Part shown: in pieces, positions 51,411 through 62,814 of the stretch
Position numbering within the stretch: the stretch's first letter is position 1
How the letters are laid out: the number at the start of each line of letters is the position of its first letter
Source of the DNA: Ricinus communis
Taxonomy: Eukaryota; Streptophyta; Magnoliopsida; Malpighiales; Euphorbiaceae
Assembly (NCBI RefSeq): GCF_019578655.1
Contig: NC_063259.1
Location: 1,414,001-1,478,000, forward strand
DNA: 64,000 nucleotides
Direction: 5' to 3'
Notes under the pieces: generated by a model
What the model was told of the DNA's origin: nothing
What the model saw: only the letters and a program-made list of their open reading frames with translations
Database searches by the model: none
Made by a program: the position numbers and the translations under genes

Positions 51411-51780
51411 TGAGTTAGAAGAGTGGCGTAACCAAGCATATGGCAACTCCTTAATCTACAAGGAGTGTACCAAGAAGTGGCATGACAAAAGGCTAAGGAG
51501 CACCAAGGAGTTCCAAGTTGGGGATAATTTGTTATTATATAACTCACGACTCTGGCTCTTTCATAGGAAGCTAAAGAGCCGTTGGTTAGGACCATTCACC
51601 ATCCAATAAGTTTTCCCATAAGGCATAGTGGAATTGCACCATCCGGATAAAGGAAACTTCAACGTCAATGGGCATAGGTTGAAACATTACTATGGTGACT
51701 CATTGGAGCTCGAGGAGCGAGTCAACCTTGTAATGTATCAACAAGAGTAGTTCAAGCAGTATGAGTCCAGCTAAATGACT
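51411..51780 (+). pseudogene. pol: Athila integrase C-terminal tail and end of pol
   Basis: Continues in frame after two TAG codons with LNELEEWRNQAYGNSLIYKE, KKWHDKRL, FQVGDNLLLYNSRLWLF, LKSRWLGPFTI and NGHRLKHYYG. This is the usual C-terminal DNA-binding (GPY/F-like) region of Athila pol. It ends in a run of stops near 51775. There is no chromodomain, consistent with the clade. Confidence 0.8.
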
Positions 51781-52678
51781 CGGGGAGAAAAAGAAGCGCT
51801 TTTGGGAGGCACCCAACTTTTACTTTATGTTTTCTTTTGTCATTTTGATAATTAGTTTTAGAACATTGTTTTTCTAGTTTAGTATTTATTTTCATTTAAT
51901 TTTTGAGTTTTATATGCCATTTGAGTGTTTAGAAATATATGGAAGGTAGCTTGAATGTTTGACTATTGAAAATTGTAAGAAATTGTGCGTGAAAAAGTGC
52001 CTTGAACGAATTCTGAGTTTCAGCATGGTCTTGGTGGCTCAACACGCCCGAGAGCACACCCGTCTCGTTCAACACGGACGTGTTGTGGGCAACTAAACTG
52101 TGTCGAAAGAAATATGTAATCTCAGCACGTCTTTCGAGAATGACGATTTGTGGACATGACCGTGCCAGACAACACACCCTGTATTGTGGGTAAATAGACC
52201 GTGTCGAGATGAATTGGGAATTCAGCAAATTCTTCCGAGAGTAACACAGGTTGTGAACATGGGTAGTGTCAGGCAACACGTCCGTGTTCTTGGCACCCAA
52301 ACCGTGTTGACAAGAAAATGGACTTCAGCACGTTTTCCACGACTAACACGTGCTGGGAGATTAGCCGTGCTATTGTGCATATTTTGGATTTATTTTATTG
52401 TGGTATGTTATTTTACTATTTTCTCTAATTTAGTCCATTATTTCTGAAATTATTGATTTTGTTCTTATTTTTAATGACTTCGTTAATTATGTTATTTTGC
52501 TCAATTTTTTGTTCTTCAATTATGCTGCTGAATTAGGATTAGCTAATGCAAGTGTGCTGGAAACATGTTAAATTAATGTTGTATTACTATTAAACTATTG
52601 CTGTTATTGAAATAATTGTCTCTTTAGTGCAAGAAATACGGTTTTGGCAATAGATTGATGAATTTTCATGCATGTACT
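51781..52678 (+). other. Non-coding spacer between pol and ORF2
   Basis: About 900 bp. It starts with GGGAGGCACCCAA, common after Athila pol. Between 52030 and 52370 it holds a block of degenerate repeats around CAACACG...CGTGTTG and GACCGTGTCGA, similar in style to the block in the LTR (44850-45110). The rest is T-rich. No ORF is supported. Confidence 0.7.
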
Positions 52679-53360
52679 ATGGCTGAGCGGCATGAGAGAC
52701 CCAAGAAGGTGGCTGTCTACAAGAGAAGGCATTCAGACCCAATCGGCCCATCACCACCTGCACTTAGAGCTTTAGCTCCACCTTTAGCTCATGCACGACA
52801 TAGACTTTTACAATTTCAAAGCCTCACTCATGAGGCTCATTACCAGCAGTTGCGGCACAAGCAGTTAGGCTGTGGGAGATGCATCGATTAGCAGGCATTG
52901 GAGATGGTTAGCCTAGCCACTGAGGTTCGAGAGATACTTCAGACTCCACCCTTTGAGGCCTTCTTCGGCATTGTGGATCCTACTTACAGGGAGCTTATGC
53001 TTAAGTTTGCCTCTACTTTCTTCCTTCAGACCTAGATCAAGGACTAGTCACAACCAGAAGCCATCTCGTTTTGGTTGGGAGGGCAGATTTGCATGATGAG
53101 TATTCCCAAGTTTAGTGTTGCACTTGGCCTCTATGACCATGCAACTATAGAGTCAGATGACTTTAGAGGCTCCTTATACAATTTGGGAGTTTCTTTTGAC
53201 AAAGCTTGGGAGACCATCTCAGAGGGGGATGAGCCTTACTAGCCGAGCAACTTCAAGACGTCCAGCCTCTCTGATAGCCTACACTATCATTACTACCTGC
53301 TCGCATATATATTAATAGGGCGAGGGGACATTCTTAGAGTGGTCACCTAGCTTGACGTAT
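52679..53360 (+). pseudogene. Athila ORF2, 5' part (putative plant transposon protein)
   Basis: The start at 52679 reads MAERHERPKKVAVYKRRHSD. After a TAG it continues with LATEVREILQTPPFEAFFGI, DPTYRELMLKFASTFF, ISFWLGGQICMMSIPKFSVA, LGLYDH, and LLAYILIGRGD. This matches the ORF found downstream of pol in Athila elements (a 'putative plant transposon protein' family, sometimes called env-like). Its function is unknown. Four or more in-frame stops are visible. The reading is cut after LDV by the element inserted at 53361; the frame resumes at 62810. Confidence 0.8.
53356..53360. other. Target-site duplication, left copy (CGTAT)
   Basis: Identical to 62810-62814. It fixes the insertion point of the minus-strand chromovirus within Athila ORF2. 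Confidence 0.92.
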
Positions 53361-55671
53361 TGTAACACCCCCATCACATGTTAACCAATAAACATTAGCC
53401 AGGAAGCATACAAGCGTCGTAGAATATATACTACAGGTAGATAGGTCAATATGTAGGTTGTTAAGAATCCAGACACAAGGTTATTAACATATAAACATAT
53501 GATTATACTTAAACATCATTTAACAAGTATTACAAACATCTTCTTATGCCTTATAAGGCATACTTCCATATATATCACATAACTGCATACAAAAATACAT
53601 CAGGAGGAGACTTCATAAACCGGCCCAACTTGACAGAATCGCTAAAAGCTAGACTTCGCATACAACCAACGGATGCACTACTATTTACAAACCTGAAAAG
53701 AAAAATTTTGGAGAGGGGTGAGCCTCCAGCTCAGTAAATAAATAATCAACATAATCTATCTCACATACACTTAATACAATTTCCACCCAATCACATAACT
53801 TTCCATGATATTCATAATTTAGGTATAAAGTCATACCATTCTACTCAATTCATTACAACCATCATAGAAGAAATACAATTCAACAATTATGGTTAGTTCT
53901 CACGGCTTGTGGATCCCCTTTAATGTGCTGCTCCGCCTCATCCTCACATATCACACACGTAAGCTACTCCGCCTCATCTCACATTATACACTTTTATAGC
54001 CTCTCTAGGCTTTAGCCTCCCAAGGCTTTATATATATATCTTTTTTTTTCATAGGGGAATCCACCATTCACATGCACATATGCACTTAACATCACAATTC
54101 AATCATTTCACTTATATCATATTTCAGCAATAACAATTGTTCCACTCAACACCAATCATTTCCATCTCAGTCATTCAAACATAAACAATATTAAGCAAAC
54201 GCAACCATTTGTGGAACATTTGATTAAATATATGAACATAGCAAATATTAACTATTTACTTACTCAAAATATACTTATTCCTTTAGCATATAAGAACCTC
54301 CTTTCTCCACAACTTCCTTTCCGTGCCTTTGAGTACTGTCAACACATTCATCAATTCACATTTCATGCATATTACAAATATTCATGTAAATGCGAGTTCT
54401 AATGCATTACAAGATCATCCCCTCTCTAATTCATAGGTCTAACTCTTCCTCTAAGACTCTCAATTACTGTTTTAATATCCTATAAACATTTCCCATCTAG
54501 TTAAATACCAATTTAACTCAAATTAACCTCAATAAATTGCATAAAACTAATCTCCAACATTTCTGTTTTCTAGACAGAATTTAGTACCAAGGTATATTTA
54601 TTGCTGGGCAAAATTGGCTTAATACAAAAATCTCATATTAAATATACATATCCATTTATGCGTCTAGTTTCATCTCCAAAAAGAATTACTCAATTCCGAC
54701 TTCTATAGATTTAATTATTTTCAAATTACTGAGCAAGGGTCATACAGCTAGTTGTACCCGAGCAGCAATCTGTTTGCTCAATTTAAGCAACCAAAACGGT
54801 AAAAATAGCGAAATCACAAAACTACAAAGTTATAGAGGACTCTTTAAAATTTCCATAGACACCAATTAAGCTTAATTTGGACTTATATAACCCATGTTAT
54901 GCCTAAAATACAGAACATCAAGGTTGCTGGAATTTTGACAGTTTTCTATCTTAACATACTTAAACTTAAATCAAGCTTAATCTTTATGCAATCATTCAAT
55001 ACTCTACTAATTCATGATAATCAGACCTTTTATTAATCAATGAGAGCATCAAATGAAGTTTTTCCAATTTGTAATCAAGAACCCTAATGACAAATTAATA
55101 ACACTCAAGTAACAACTTACCAATTTCAGCTTTTGGGTTGCTAATATGCTTAAATCCTTTAGCTTTAGCTTGGCTCCTTCAATAGTTGGCAAAATCCTAT
55201 CTTAATCTTAAGTTTTTCTAGGTATTTCACTCCTCTCTCTTATTCTAAATTTTGTGTTTTTGGCCATGTACGAATTTTAGAGAAATGAAGAGGTAAAATG
55301 AGCTTACTCATGGTTCCAATTTCTAATATTCCTCTCTTAATGCCACCACCTACTAAACTATTTTTATCACCCTAAATTAATTCTTACTAACCATATATAG
55401 GTACTAACTTTTAATTGTATCTTTTAAGTCCAATCTATTTACCCAACCTTCAACTATTGGTTCAATTAAGTCTTAAGGCTTAATACACATAACCCAAGTA
55501 CTTAATCAACTTATCTAAATTAATAATCTAATATCATGCTTCTTATTCTCTACTTATAATTAATATATATATGTTCTCATAAAATAAAAATATCATTGAT
55601 ATACCATCATATGCCCAATGATTAAATGTAAATGCACATAACATGGATGATGAGAAAATGCAAAGGCTATA
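53361..55671 (-). repeat. 3' LTR of nested chromovirus
   Basis: On the minus strand it begins TATAGCCTTTGCATTTTCTC and ends GGGGGTGTTACA at 53361. It is nearly identical to 60503-62809. A 63-codon open stretch (54211-54402) recurs unchanged in protein sequence in the other LTR and is not regarded as a gene. Confidence 0.93.
53991..54027 (-). promoter_or_regulatory. LTR promoter-like segment with twin hairpins (left copy)
   Basis: On the minus strand two 14-base hairpins, AGCCTTGGGAGGCT (54014-54027) and AGCCTAGAGAGGCT (53998-54011), lie 2 bp apart and run straight into TATAAAAG (53991-53998). A TATATATA run lies just upstream. This is a plausible LTR core promoter; the hairpin function is unknown. 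Confidence 0.5.
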
Positions 55672-55686
55672 ACTCTCCCTTCCTTA
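55672..55686 (-). other. Polypurine tract of nested chromovirus
   Basis: Minus-strand purine run TAAGGAAGGGAGAGT, following TTTCGGGACGAAATTTCT (the common chromovirus 3' context) and directly before the 3' LTR. Confidence 0.8.
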
Positions 55687-56256
55687 AGAAATTTCGTCCC
55701 GAAATTTTAACAACTCACCAACATTACAATGGAATAGATGCGGATACTTCTGTCTCATATGCTCTTCTACTTCCCAAGTTGCTTCTCTTGGTGAATAATG
55801 ACTCCACTTAATTTTGACCATAGGAATGTCTTTATTTCTCAATTTCTTAACCTTTCGATCAAGAATTTCTATCGGTTCTTCCACATATGTCAACTTTTCT
55901 GTGATTTCTATCTCTGGCTCTGGAATGATATGACTAGGATCTGATCTATATCGCCTCAACATAGAAACGTGATAAACATCATGAATAGAAGACAACTCTG
56001 TAGGTAATGCTAACCTATAAGCCAATGGTCCAACTCTTTCAATAATTTCATAAGGTCCTACATACCTCGGACTCAATTTCCCTTGTTTACCAGACTTTAA
56101 TATTCCTTTCCATGGTGATACCCGCAAGAAAACTTTATCACCTACAATATATTTCATTTCCCTTCGATGCAAATCAGCATAACTCTTTTGTCTGTCCTGT
56201 GCTACTTTCAAATTCTTTTTAACTATCTCTATTTTATCCACTGTTTCTTGTACCAA
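55684..56256 (-). pseudogene. pol: Integrase C-terminus with chromodomain
   Basis: A 190-codon open stretch. First comes the integrase C-terminal part (QDRQKSYADLHRREM, GDKVFLRVSPWKG, LSPRYVGPYEI, HDVYHVSMLRRY), which is the GPY/F-type region. Then a chromodomain: YVEEPIEILDRKVKKLRNKD, KIKWSHYSPREATWEVEEHM. The KIKW and EATWE blocks are the conserved core. In chromoviruses this domain is thought to steer integration to heterochromatin. It ends in a normal stop just before the polypurine tract. An in-frame TAG at about 56272 separates it from the catalytic core upstream. Confidence 0.93.
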
Positions 56257-56271
56257 TTTTGGACCTTCAAG

Positions 56272-57203
56272 CTATCTTAAACCTTCAACATCCCAGCATA
56301 CTGGACTTCTACATTTCCTCCCATACAAAGCTTCATAAGGAGCCATACCGATACTAGAATGAAAACTGTTGTTATATGCAAATTCCATCTGTGGTATGTA
56401 ATCATCCCAGTTACCCTTGAACTCAAGTGTGCAAGCCCTCATCATATCTTCTAATGTCTGAATAGTTCTTTCTGATTGCCCATCTGTTTGAGGATGAAAA
56501 GTCACATCGAAATGAAGCTTAGTACCATATGCTTTCTGCAAACTCTCCCAGAAACGAGAAGTAAATCTGGGATCCCTATCTGATACAATAGATATAGGCA
56601 TACCATGCAATCTAACAATCTCAGAAATATACAATTCAGCAAGTTTATCAAGTGAATCCGCTTATTTCACGGGTAAGAAATGAGCATATTTAGTAAGTCG
56701 ATCAACAATTACCCAAATAGCATCATGCTTGTTAAATGTACGCGGCAATCCCATAACAAAATCCATAGTAATCTTATCCCACTTCCACACGGTGTATAGA
56801 TAAAGAATGAAGTTTACCTGCAGTGCCCGGTGCTCTCCTTTCACTTGGCCGACATGTCAAAACACTTACTCACAAATTCTGCCACATCCTTCTTCATTGT
56901 CGGCCACCAATAATAAGGCTTCAAATTTTTGTACATTTTGGTACTTCCAGGATGCATTGCATAAGGTGCATAGTGCGCTTCATGCATGATTTCCTTTCTC
57001 AAATTTCCTACATCAGGTACACATACACGATTTCTATTCAATAACACACCATCATCTTTCAACACAAATTGTGTATTCTTTCCTTCTTGTACTCTACCCT
57101 TCATCCTTTGCAAATAAGAATCTTCACACTGTGCATCTTTAATTTTATCTCCAATCAAAGGCTTTACTTGTAATGTGGCTAACAGGATCATTGTCATAAA
57201 CAT
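56272..57203 (-). pseudogene. pol: Integrase zinc-binding and catalytic core
   Basis: Minus-strand reading from 57203. A zinc-binding half carries HEAHYAPYAMHPGSTKMY and PYYWWPTMKKDVAEFVSKC, with a frameshift just after the first Cys of the CxxC pair. The core carries WDKITMDFVMGLP (first Asp), IVSDRDPRFTSRFW (second Asp) and HPQTDGQSERTIQTLED (Glu), so the DDE triad is complete. A TGA (about 56660) follows FLPVK and a TAG lies at 56272. With one frameshift and two stops it is the least damaged enzyme region of this element. Confidence 0.92.
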
Positions 57204-57640
57204 AAAACTTCACATCCATAGCTCTAAGTGCAACTAAATATTCTACATTGTAACAAATTATACTTGAAAAATTTTCCACTGACTTCCTACTTAAAGCATC
57301 AAGAATAACATTTGCTTTCCGGGATGATAATCAATAGTGCAATCATAATCCTTCAAAGCTCAATCCATCTTCGTTGTCTCGGATTCAACTCTTTCCGCGT
57401 AGGGATATATTTCAAACTCTTATGATCAAGAATATCCGAAATGTCTCCCCGTATAAATAATGTCGCCATATCTTTAATGCATGTACAATAGCTCGCTAAT
57501 TCAAGATCATGTGTAGGATAATTCAGCTCATGAGGTCGTGAATTGTCTTGAAGCATAAGCTATAACCTTCCCATGCTGCATTAAGACACATCCAAGTCCT
57601 TGCCTAGAAGCATCGATATACAACATAACCTCCATTTCGG
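57204..57640 (-). pseudogene. pol: RNase H
   Basis: Minus-strand 57556-57353 reads SRPHELNYPTHDLELAS, then DHKSLKYIPTRKELNPRQRR and WIEL, the C-terminal half of a Ty3/gypsy RNase H with the E and DH catalytic blocks. Upstream to 57640, GMLYIDASRQGLGCVLM-like residues including the DAS block are readable in another frame. Internal residues are replaced (CTCIKDMATLF), indicating compensating frameshifts. Downstream toward 57204 the tether to integrase is poorly kept. Confidence 0.8.
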
Positions 57641-58750
57641 GATGGCAATGCGAGTATCGCGGTAGTAGTAAGCCTTTTCTTCAACTCTTGAAAATTTTGA
57701 TCACATAACTCCGTCCACCGGAATGGCACATTCTTCTTTAACAAAGTTGTTAGAGGCTTAGCAATAACCGAAAATCTTTTACAAATCTTCTATAATAGCC
57801 AGCCTAACCCAAGAAAACTTGAACTTCGGGGAAACATTTCTGAAGCGGTTCCCATTCAATAATTGCTTTAATCTTTGATGAATCCGGTTGCACTCCATGT
57901 TTAGAAATACTATGCCCTAAGAATGCAATTTCCTCCATCCAAAACTCGATTTGTTGAATTTTGCATACAACTATTTTTCCCTCAAAATCATAGAAACAAT
58001 TCTCAAGTGTTGTTCATGCTCTTCCGGGCTTCTAGAGTAAATCGAATATCATCAATAAACACAATAACAAAGTGATCTAAATATGGTCGGAAAGTCTTGT
58101 TCATCGTTGACATAAAAGCAGGGAGCATTTGTTAAACCAAATGGCATCACAATAAATTCATAGTGCCCATACCTTGTTCGAATGCCGCTCTTGGCAATAG
58201 ATTTCTCTTCAACCCGGAGTTGCCAATAACCCGATCTTAAATCAATTTTAGAGAACACAGTTGCACCTTTTAACTGATCAAGCAAATCATCAATTCTCGC
58301 AATGGATATTTATTCTTCAACGTAATCCTATTCAATTGCCTATAATCAATACATAATCGCATACTACCATCCTTTTCTTCACAAATGAATCGGGTGCTCC
58401 CCAAGGTGAAGTACTTGGCCTGATGAAACCTTTATCAAGTAACTCTTCTAATTGCTTCTTTAATTCTTTCAATTCTAATGGAGCCATTCTGTATGGTGCA
58501 ATGGAAATAGGTGCGACTGTGGGGATGATGTCAATCTCAAAATCAACCTCTCGATTTGGTGGCAAACCAGTGCAAATCATCTAAGAATATGTTAGGAAAT
58601 TCTTTGACCACTGGAATGTCTAATACCCCTGGACTGACCTTAGTAGTATCTATAAAACTAATTAGATATGCTTCACATCCATTTTTAATTAATCGACACG
58701 CGATCACTGAAATCAAACAATTAGGAATTGTCTTCCTTTCACCCACCATT
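57641..58750 (-). pseudogene. pol: Reverse transcriptase
   Basis: Minus-strand segments in order: IDTTKVSPGVLDIPVVKEFP (about 58650), [13 protein letters not shown] and [20 protein letters not shown], then [11 protein letters not shown] (58580-58400), a frameshift, [20 protein letters not shown] (58270) with the first catalytic Asp, MPFGLTNAP (58140), and the FIDDI active-site box (58045-58059). A frameshift follows directly. The three catalytic Asp residues are present, but at least four frame changes break the protein. The thumb and connection region (to 57641) is visible only in fragments. Confidence 0.88.
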
Positions 58751-58907
58751 ACTATTTTCATTTCTCCTTGTATTTCCATAGCCACTTCCCTTCGTTTTAC
58801 AATCAACAATAGCATGATTTCTTGACAACCAATCCATCCCCAAAATAACATCAAACTCTCTAAGATTAATAACAACCAAATCGCATGTAGTTTGACACTA
58901 TCTACTA

Positions 58908-59297
58908 CTACAGACATGATCTCACTATCGTATTTACTGTGATAATACCCCCAGCAGGCATAGATACATATATATCATAACCTAATGCCTCTATATTAGC
59001 ATGAACATGCGATGCAAAATCATGTGATATGAATGAACATGTGGATCCAGGATCAATAAGAACATGTGCATCGGAATCATGAATAGAAAGTATACCAAGA
59101 ATAATTTCAGGTGCTACAAATGCTTCATTTCTAGTAGTAGCAAATACTCTAGCTTGTGCTTGTGGTTGACCAATTTGTTCCGATGGTGTTGCTGAAATAG
59201 TTAAACCTCCTCCGCCACCTCTTCCCTCCGCCTCTGCCTGAACCAATCGGAATATTTTCACCAACACTACTCCGACCCACTGTATAAGATTCTCCAA
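58908..59297 (-). pseudogene. pol: Protease
   Basis: A 129-codon open stretch. A Gly-rich linker (EGRGGGGG) leads to ARVFATTRNEAFVAPEIILG, then the aspartic-protease motif VLIDPGSTCSFIS and a tail reading SMPAGGIITVNTIVR. The active-site Asp is kept; the Pro after it is usual in this clade. A frame change beyond 58908 leads to the segment that reads MLLLIVKRREVAMEIQGE and CRLIKNGCEAYLISF, which links to reverse transcriptase. Confidence 0.88.
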
Positions 59298-60421
59298 ACA
59301 TTATTTCTTCTCATAGGACAATCTCTAGAATAATGTCCCGGCCTACTACAAGTAAAACATACTACCGGGTCTAGGTCCCCAACAATCTCCAGATGTCTCC
59401 CTTGCACGTAGGACAAACAGGAGCAAACCCTCTACTGGCTGAAACTTGTCCTCCCTCAAGTCTGGATGAATTGTATCCACCTCTACTATAAGGTACTGTG
59501 GAGGATCTACTAGACTGACCACCAAACCCTCGTCCACGATAACTACTCCACGTGAATTAGAGCCTCTAAACGAAGAAATACTAATATGTCTTGGAGGATT
59601 ACTATAAGCACCAATGATCTTCTTCTTTTTAGCTTCCATAGTATTCTTTTCAAATGATGTTTCTTCAGCTCTCAAAGCAGCTTCAATTGAGGCATTGTAA
59701 TTATGAGGTTTCACTGCCATTTTCTCACGAATGTCAAGCCTCAAACCCATCTCAAATTTCTTCCTTTCAGTTCTTGATTGGCTATTTCTTCTAGTGCATA
59801 CTTACATAATCTCACAAATTGAACTTCGACTGCAACCGACATATCATTCTGTTTCAAATCAAGAAATTCAAGCTTCTTTCTGTCTCTATAAATTTCGGAG
59901 TATACTTCTCAAAGTAAATTCTCTTAAGAAATCATTCCAAGTCAAAGTCATTGGTCGATCTTTGCTTCTTAAAACTGTTTCCCACCAATCAAGTGCATCT
60001 TTTCTATTAAAGATACCGTATATAGAAGCCTTTGTTCGGATGTGCAATTAAATCTATCCAACACCCTTTCCAGATTTCAGAACCATTCCTCGGCCTCACA
60101 GGATCGTAGTACCTTGAAAACATTAGCACCTTGTTTCCTAACTCTTTCATAATTCTTATATATCACGGCCTTTTGTTGTTGAGTCCGAGGCGCTTGCTTG
60201 TTGTTGAGCCGCCTGCTGCATCGAAAATCCATAAACTGTTCCATAACATTTTGTACATTCGATTGTGCAGCATTTTCAGAATGTAGCTCATGCTCATCAT
60301 GTTGATTATGTTCGGATGCAATTTCATGACCATGCACAGACTCTAATGACTTATCCGGGCCATATGTTCTCCTTGTCTCTCCATCTATATATATGAAATG
60401 CAAATATTCAGTCAAGTTCAA
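59298..60421 (-). pseudogene. gag: gag with zinc knuckle
   Basis: The minus-strand start at 60421 is an ATG reading MNLTEYLHFIYIDGETRR, though it may lie upstream of the true gag start. It proceeds through YKNYERVRKQGANVF and CEAEEWF, then in shifted frames KDALDWWETVLRSKDRPM (about 59980), the Trp-Trp centre of the gag domain, and FEMGLRLDIREKMAVKPHNY (59755). A complete CCHC knuckle, CFTCSRPGHYSRDC, spans 59318-59359. Total length is near normal for a chromovirus gag, but at least three frameshifts break it. Confidence 0.85.
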
Positions 60422-60485
60422 AGAACATATATCATATGCTTAATGATGTGCAACATGAATCTACTCCCAATGAATCTAATCCCTG

Positions 60486-60496
60486 CTCTGATACCA
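60486..60496 (-). other. Primer-binding site, initiator tRNA-Met type
   Basis: Minus strand TGGTATCAGAG, continuing CAGGG, 6 bp inside the 5' LTR. This fixes the element's minus orientation. Confidence 0.92.
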
Positions 60497-60502
60497 CTAA
60501 AA

Positions 60503-62809
60503 TGTAACACCCCCATCACATGTTAACCAATAAACATTAGCCAGGAAGCATACAAGCGTCGTAGAATATATACTACAGGTAGATAGGTCAATATGTAGGT
60601 TGTTAAGAATCCAGACACAAGGTTATTAACATATAAACATATGATTATACTTAAACATCATTTAACAAGTATTACAAACATCTTCTTATGCCTTATAAGG
60701 CATACTTCCATATATATCACATAACTGCATACAAAAATGCATCAGGAGGAGACTTCACAAAACTGGCCCAACTTGACAGAACTGCTAAAAGCTAGACTTT
60801 GCATACAACCAACGGATGCACTACTATTTACAAACCTGAAAAGAAAAATTTTGGAGAGGGGTGAGCCTCCAAACAAATAAATAATCAACATAATCTATAT
60901 CACATACACTTAATACAATTTCCACCCAATCACATAACTTTCCATGATATTCATAGTTTAGGTATAAAGTCATACCATTCTACTCAATTCATTACAACCA
61001 TCATAGAAGAAATACAATTCAACAATTATGGTTAGTTCTCACGGCTTGTGGATCCCCTTTAATGTGCTGCTCCGCCTCATCCTCACATATCACACACGTA
61101 AGTCGCCTCGCCTCATCTCACATTATACACTTTTATAGCCTCTCTAGGCTTTAGCCTCCCAAGGCTTTATATATATATATTTTTTTCATAGGGGAATCCA
61201 CCATTCACATGCACATATGCACTTAACATCACAATTCAATCATTTCACTTATATCATATTTCAGCAATAACAATTGTTCCACTCAACACCAATCATTTCC
61301 ATCTCAGTCATTCAAACATAAACAATATTAAGCAAACGCAACCATTTCATGGAACATTTGATTAAATATATGAACATAGCAAATATTAACTATTTACTTA
61401 CTCAAAATATACTTATTCCTTTAGCATATAAGAACCTTCTTTCTCCACAACTTCCTTTCCGTGCCTTTGAGTACTGTCAACACATTCATCAATTCACATT
61501 TCATGCATATTACAAATATTCATGTAAATGCGAGTTCTAATGCATTACAAGATCATCCCCTCTCTAATTCATAGGTCTAACTCTTCCTCTAAGACTCTCA
61601 ATTACTGTTTTAATATCCTATAAACATTTCCCATCTAGTTAAATACCAATTTAACTCAAATTAACATCAATAAATTGTATAAAACTAATCTCCAACATTT
61701 CTGTTTTCTAGACAGAATTTAGTACCAAGGTATATTTATTTCTGGGCAAAATTGGCTTAATACAAAAATCTCATATTAAATAGACATATCCATTTATGCG
61801 TCTAGTTTCATCTCCAAGAAGAATTACTCAATTCCGACTTCTATAGATTTAATTATTTTCAAATTACTGAGCAAGGGTCATACAGCTAGTTGTACCCGAG
61901 CAGCAATCTGTTTGCTCAATTTAAGCAACCAAAACGGCAAAAATAGCAAAATCACAAAACTACAAAGTTATAGAGGACTCTTTAAACTTTCCATAGACAC
62001 CAATTAAGCTTAATTTGGACTTATATAACCCATGTTATGCCTAAAATACAGAACATCAAGGTTGCTGGAATTTTGACAGTTTTCTATCTTAACATACTTA
62101 AACTTAAATCAAGCTTAATCTTTATGCAATCATTCAATACTCTACTAATTCATGATAATCAGACCTTTTATTAATCAATGAGAGCATCAAATGAAGTTTT
62201 TCCAATTTGTAATCAAGAACCCTAATGACAAATTAATAACACTCAAGTAACAACTTACCAATTTCAGCTTTTGGGTTGCTAATATGCTTAAATCCTTTAG
62301 CTTTAGCTTGGCTCCTTCAATAGTTGGCAAAATCCTATCTTAATCTTAAGTTTTTCTAGGTATTCCACTCCTCTCTCTTATTCCAAATTTTGTGTTTTTG
62401 GCCATGTACGAATTTTAGAGAAATGAAGAGGTAAAATGAGCTTACTCATGGTTCCAATTTCCAATATTCCTCTCTTAATGCCACCACCTACTAAACTATT
62501 TTTATCACCCTAAATTAATTCTTACTAACCATATATAGGTACTAACTTTTAATTGTATCTTTTAAGTCCAATCTATTTACCCAACCTTCAACTATTGGTT
62601 CAATTAAGTCTTAAGGCTTAATACACATAACCCAAGTACTTAATCAACTTATCTAAATTAATAATCTAATATCATGCTTCTTATTCTCTACTTATAATTA
62701 ATATATATATGTTCTCATAAAATAAAAATATCATTGATATACCATCATATGCCCAATGATTAAATATAAATGCACATAACATGGATGATGAGAAAATGCA
62801 GGCATTACA
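60503..62809 (-). repeat. 5' LTR of nested chromovirus
   Basis: On the minus strand it begins TGTAATGCCTGCATTTTCTC at 62809 and ends GGGGGTGTTACA at 60503. The target duplication at 62810 shows that the LTR includes the terminal TGTAATGCC. About 98.5% identical to 53361-55671. Confidence 0.93.
61130..61166 (-). promoter_or_regulatory. LTR promoter-like segment with twin hairpins (right copy)
   Basis: Same as 53991-54027: hairpins at 61153-61166 and 61137-61150 run into TATAAAAG on the minus strand. As this is the 5' LTR, it would be the active promoter of the element. Confidence 0.5.
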
Positions 62810-62814
62810 CGTAT
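62810..62814. other. Target-site duplication, right copy (CGTAT)
   Basis: Perfect match to 53356-53360. Athila ORF2 resumes here in the same frame that was interrupted. Confidence 0.92.

Larger units (their letters stand above)
53361..62809 (-). mobile_element. Tekay/Del-type chromovirus, minus orientation, nested in Athila ORF2
   Basis: 9449 bp with LTRs at both ends (2311 and 2307 bp), a tRNA-Met PBS beside the right LTR, a polypurine tract beside the left LTR, and a perfect 5-bp target duplication. Minus-strand order: gag with zinc knuckle, protease, reverse transcriptase, RNase H, integrase with C-terminal chromodomain. I count roughly 30 differences between LTRs, about 98.5% identity, so insertion is recent. 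In contrast, the coding region has many frameshifts. Confidence 0.95.

Noticed and set aside
54211..54402. 63-codon ORF in the chromovirus LTR, repeated at 61349-61540
   Set aside because: Identical only because the LTRs are duplicates. No known domain, and it is antisense to the element.
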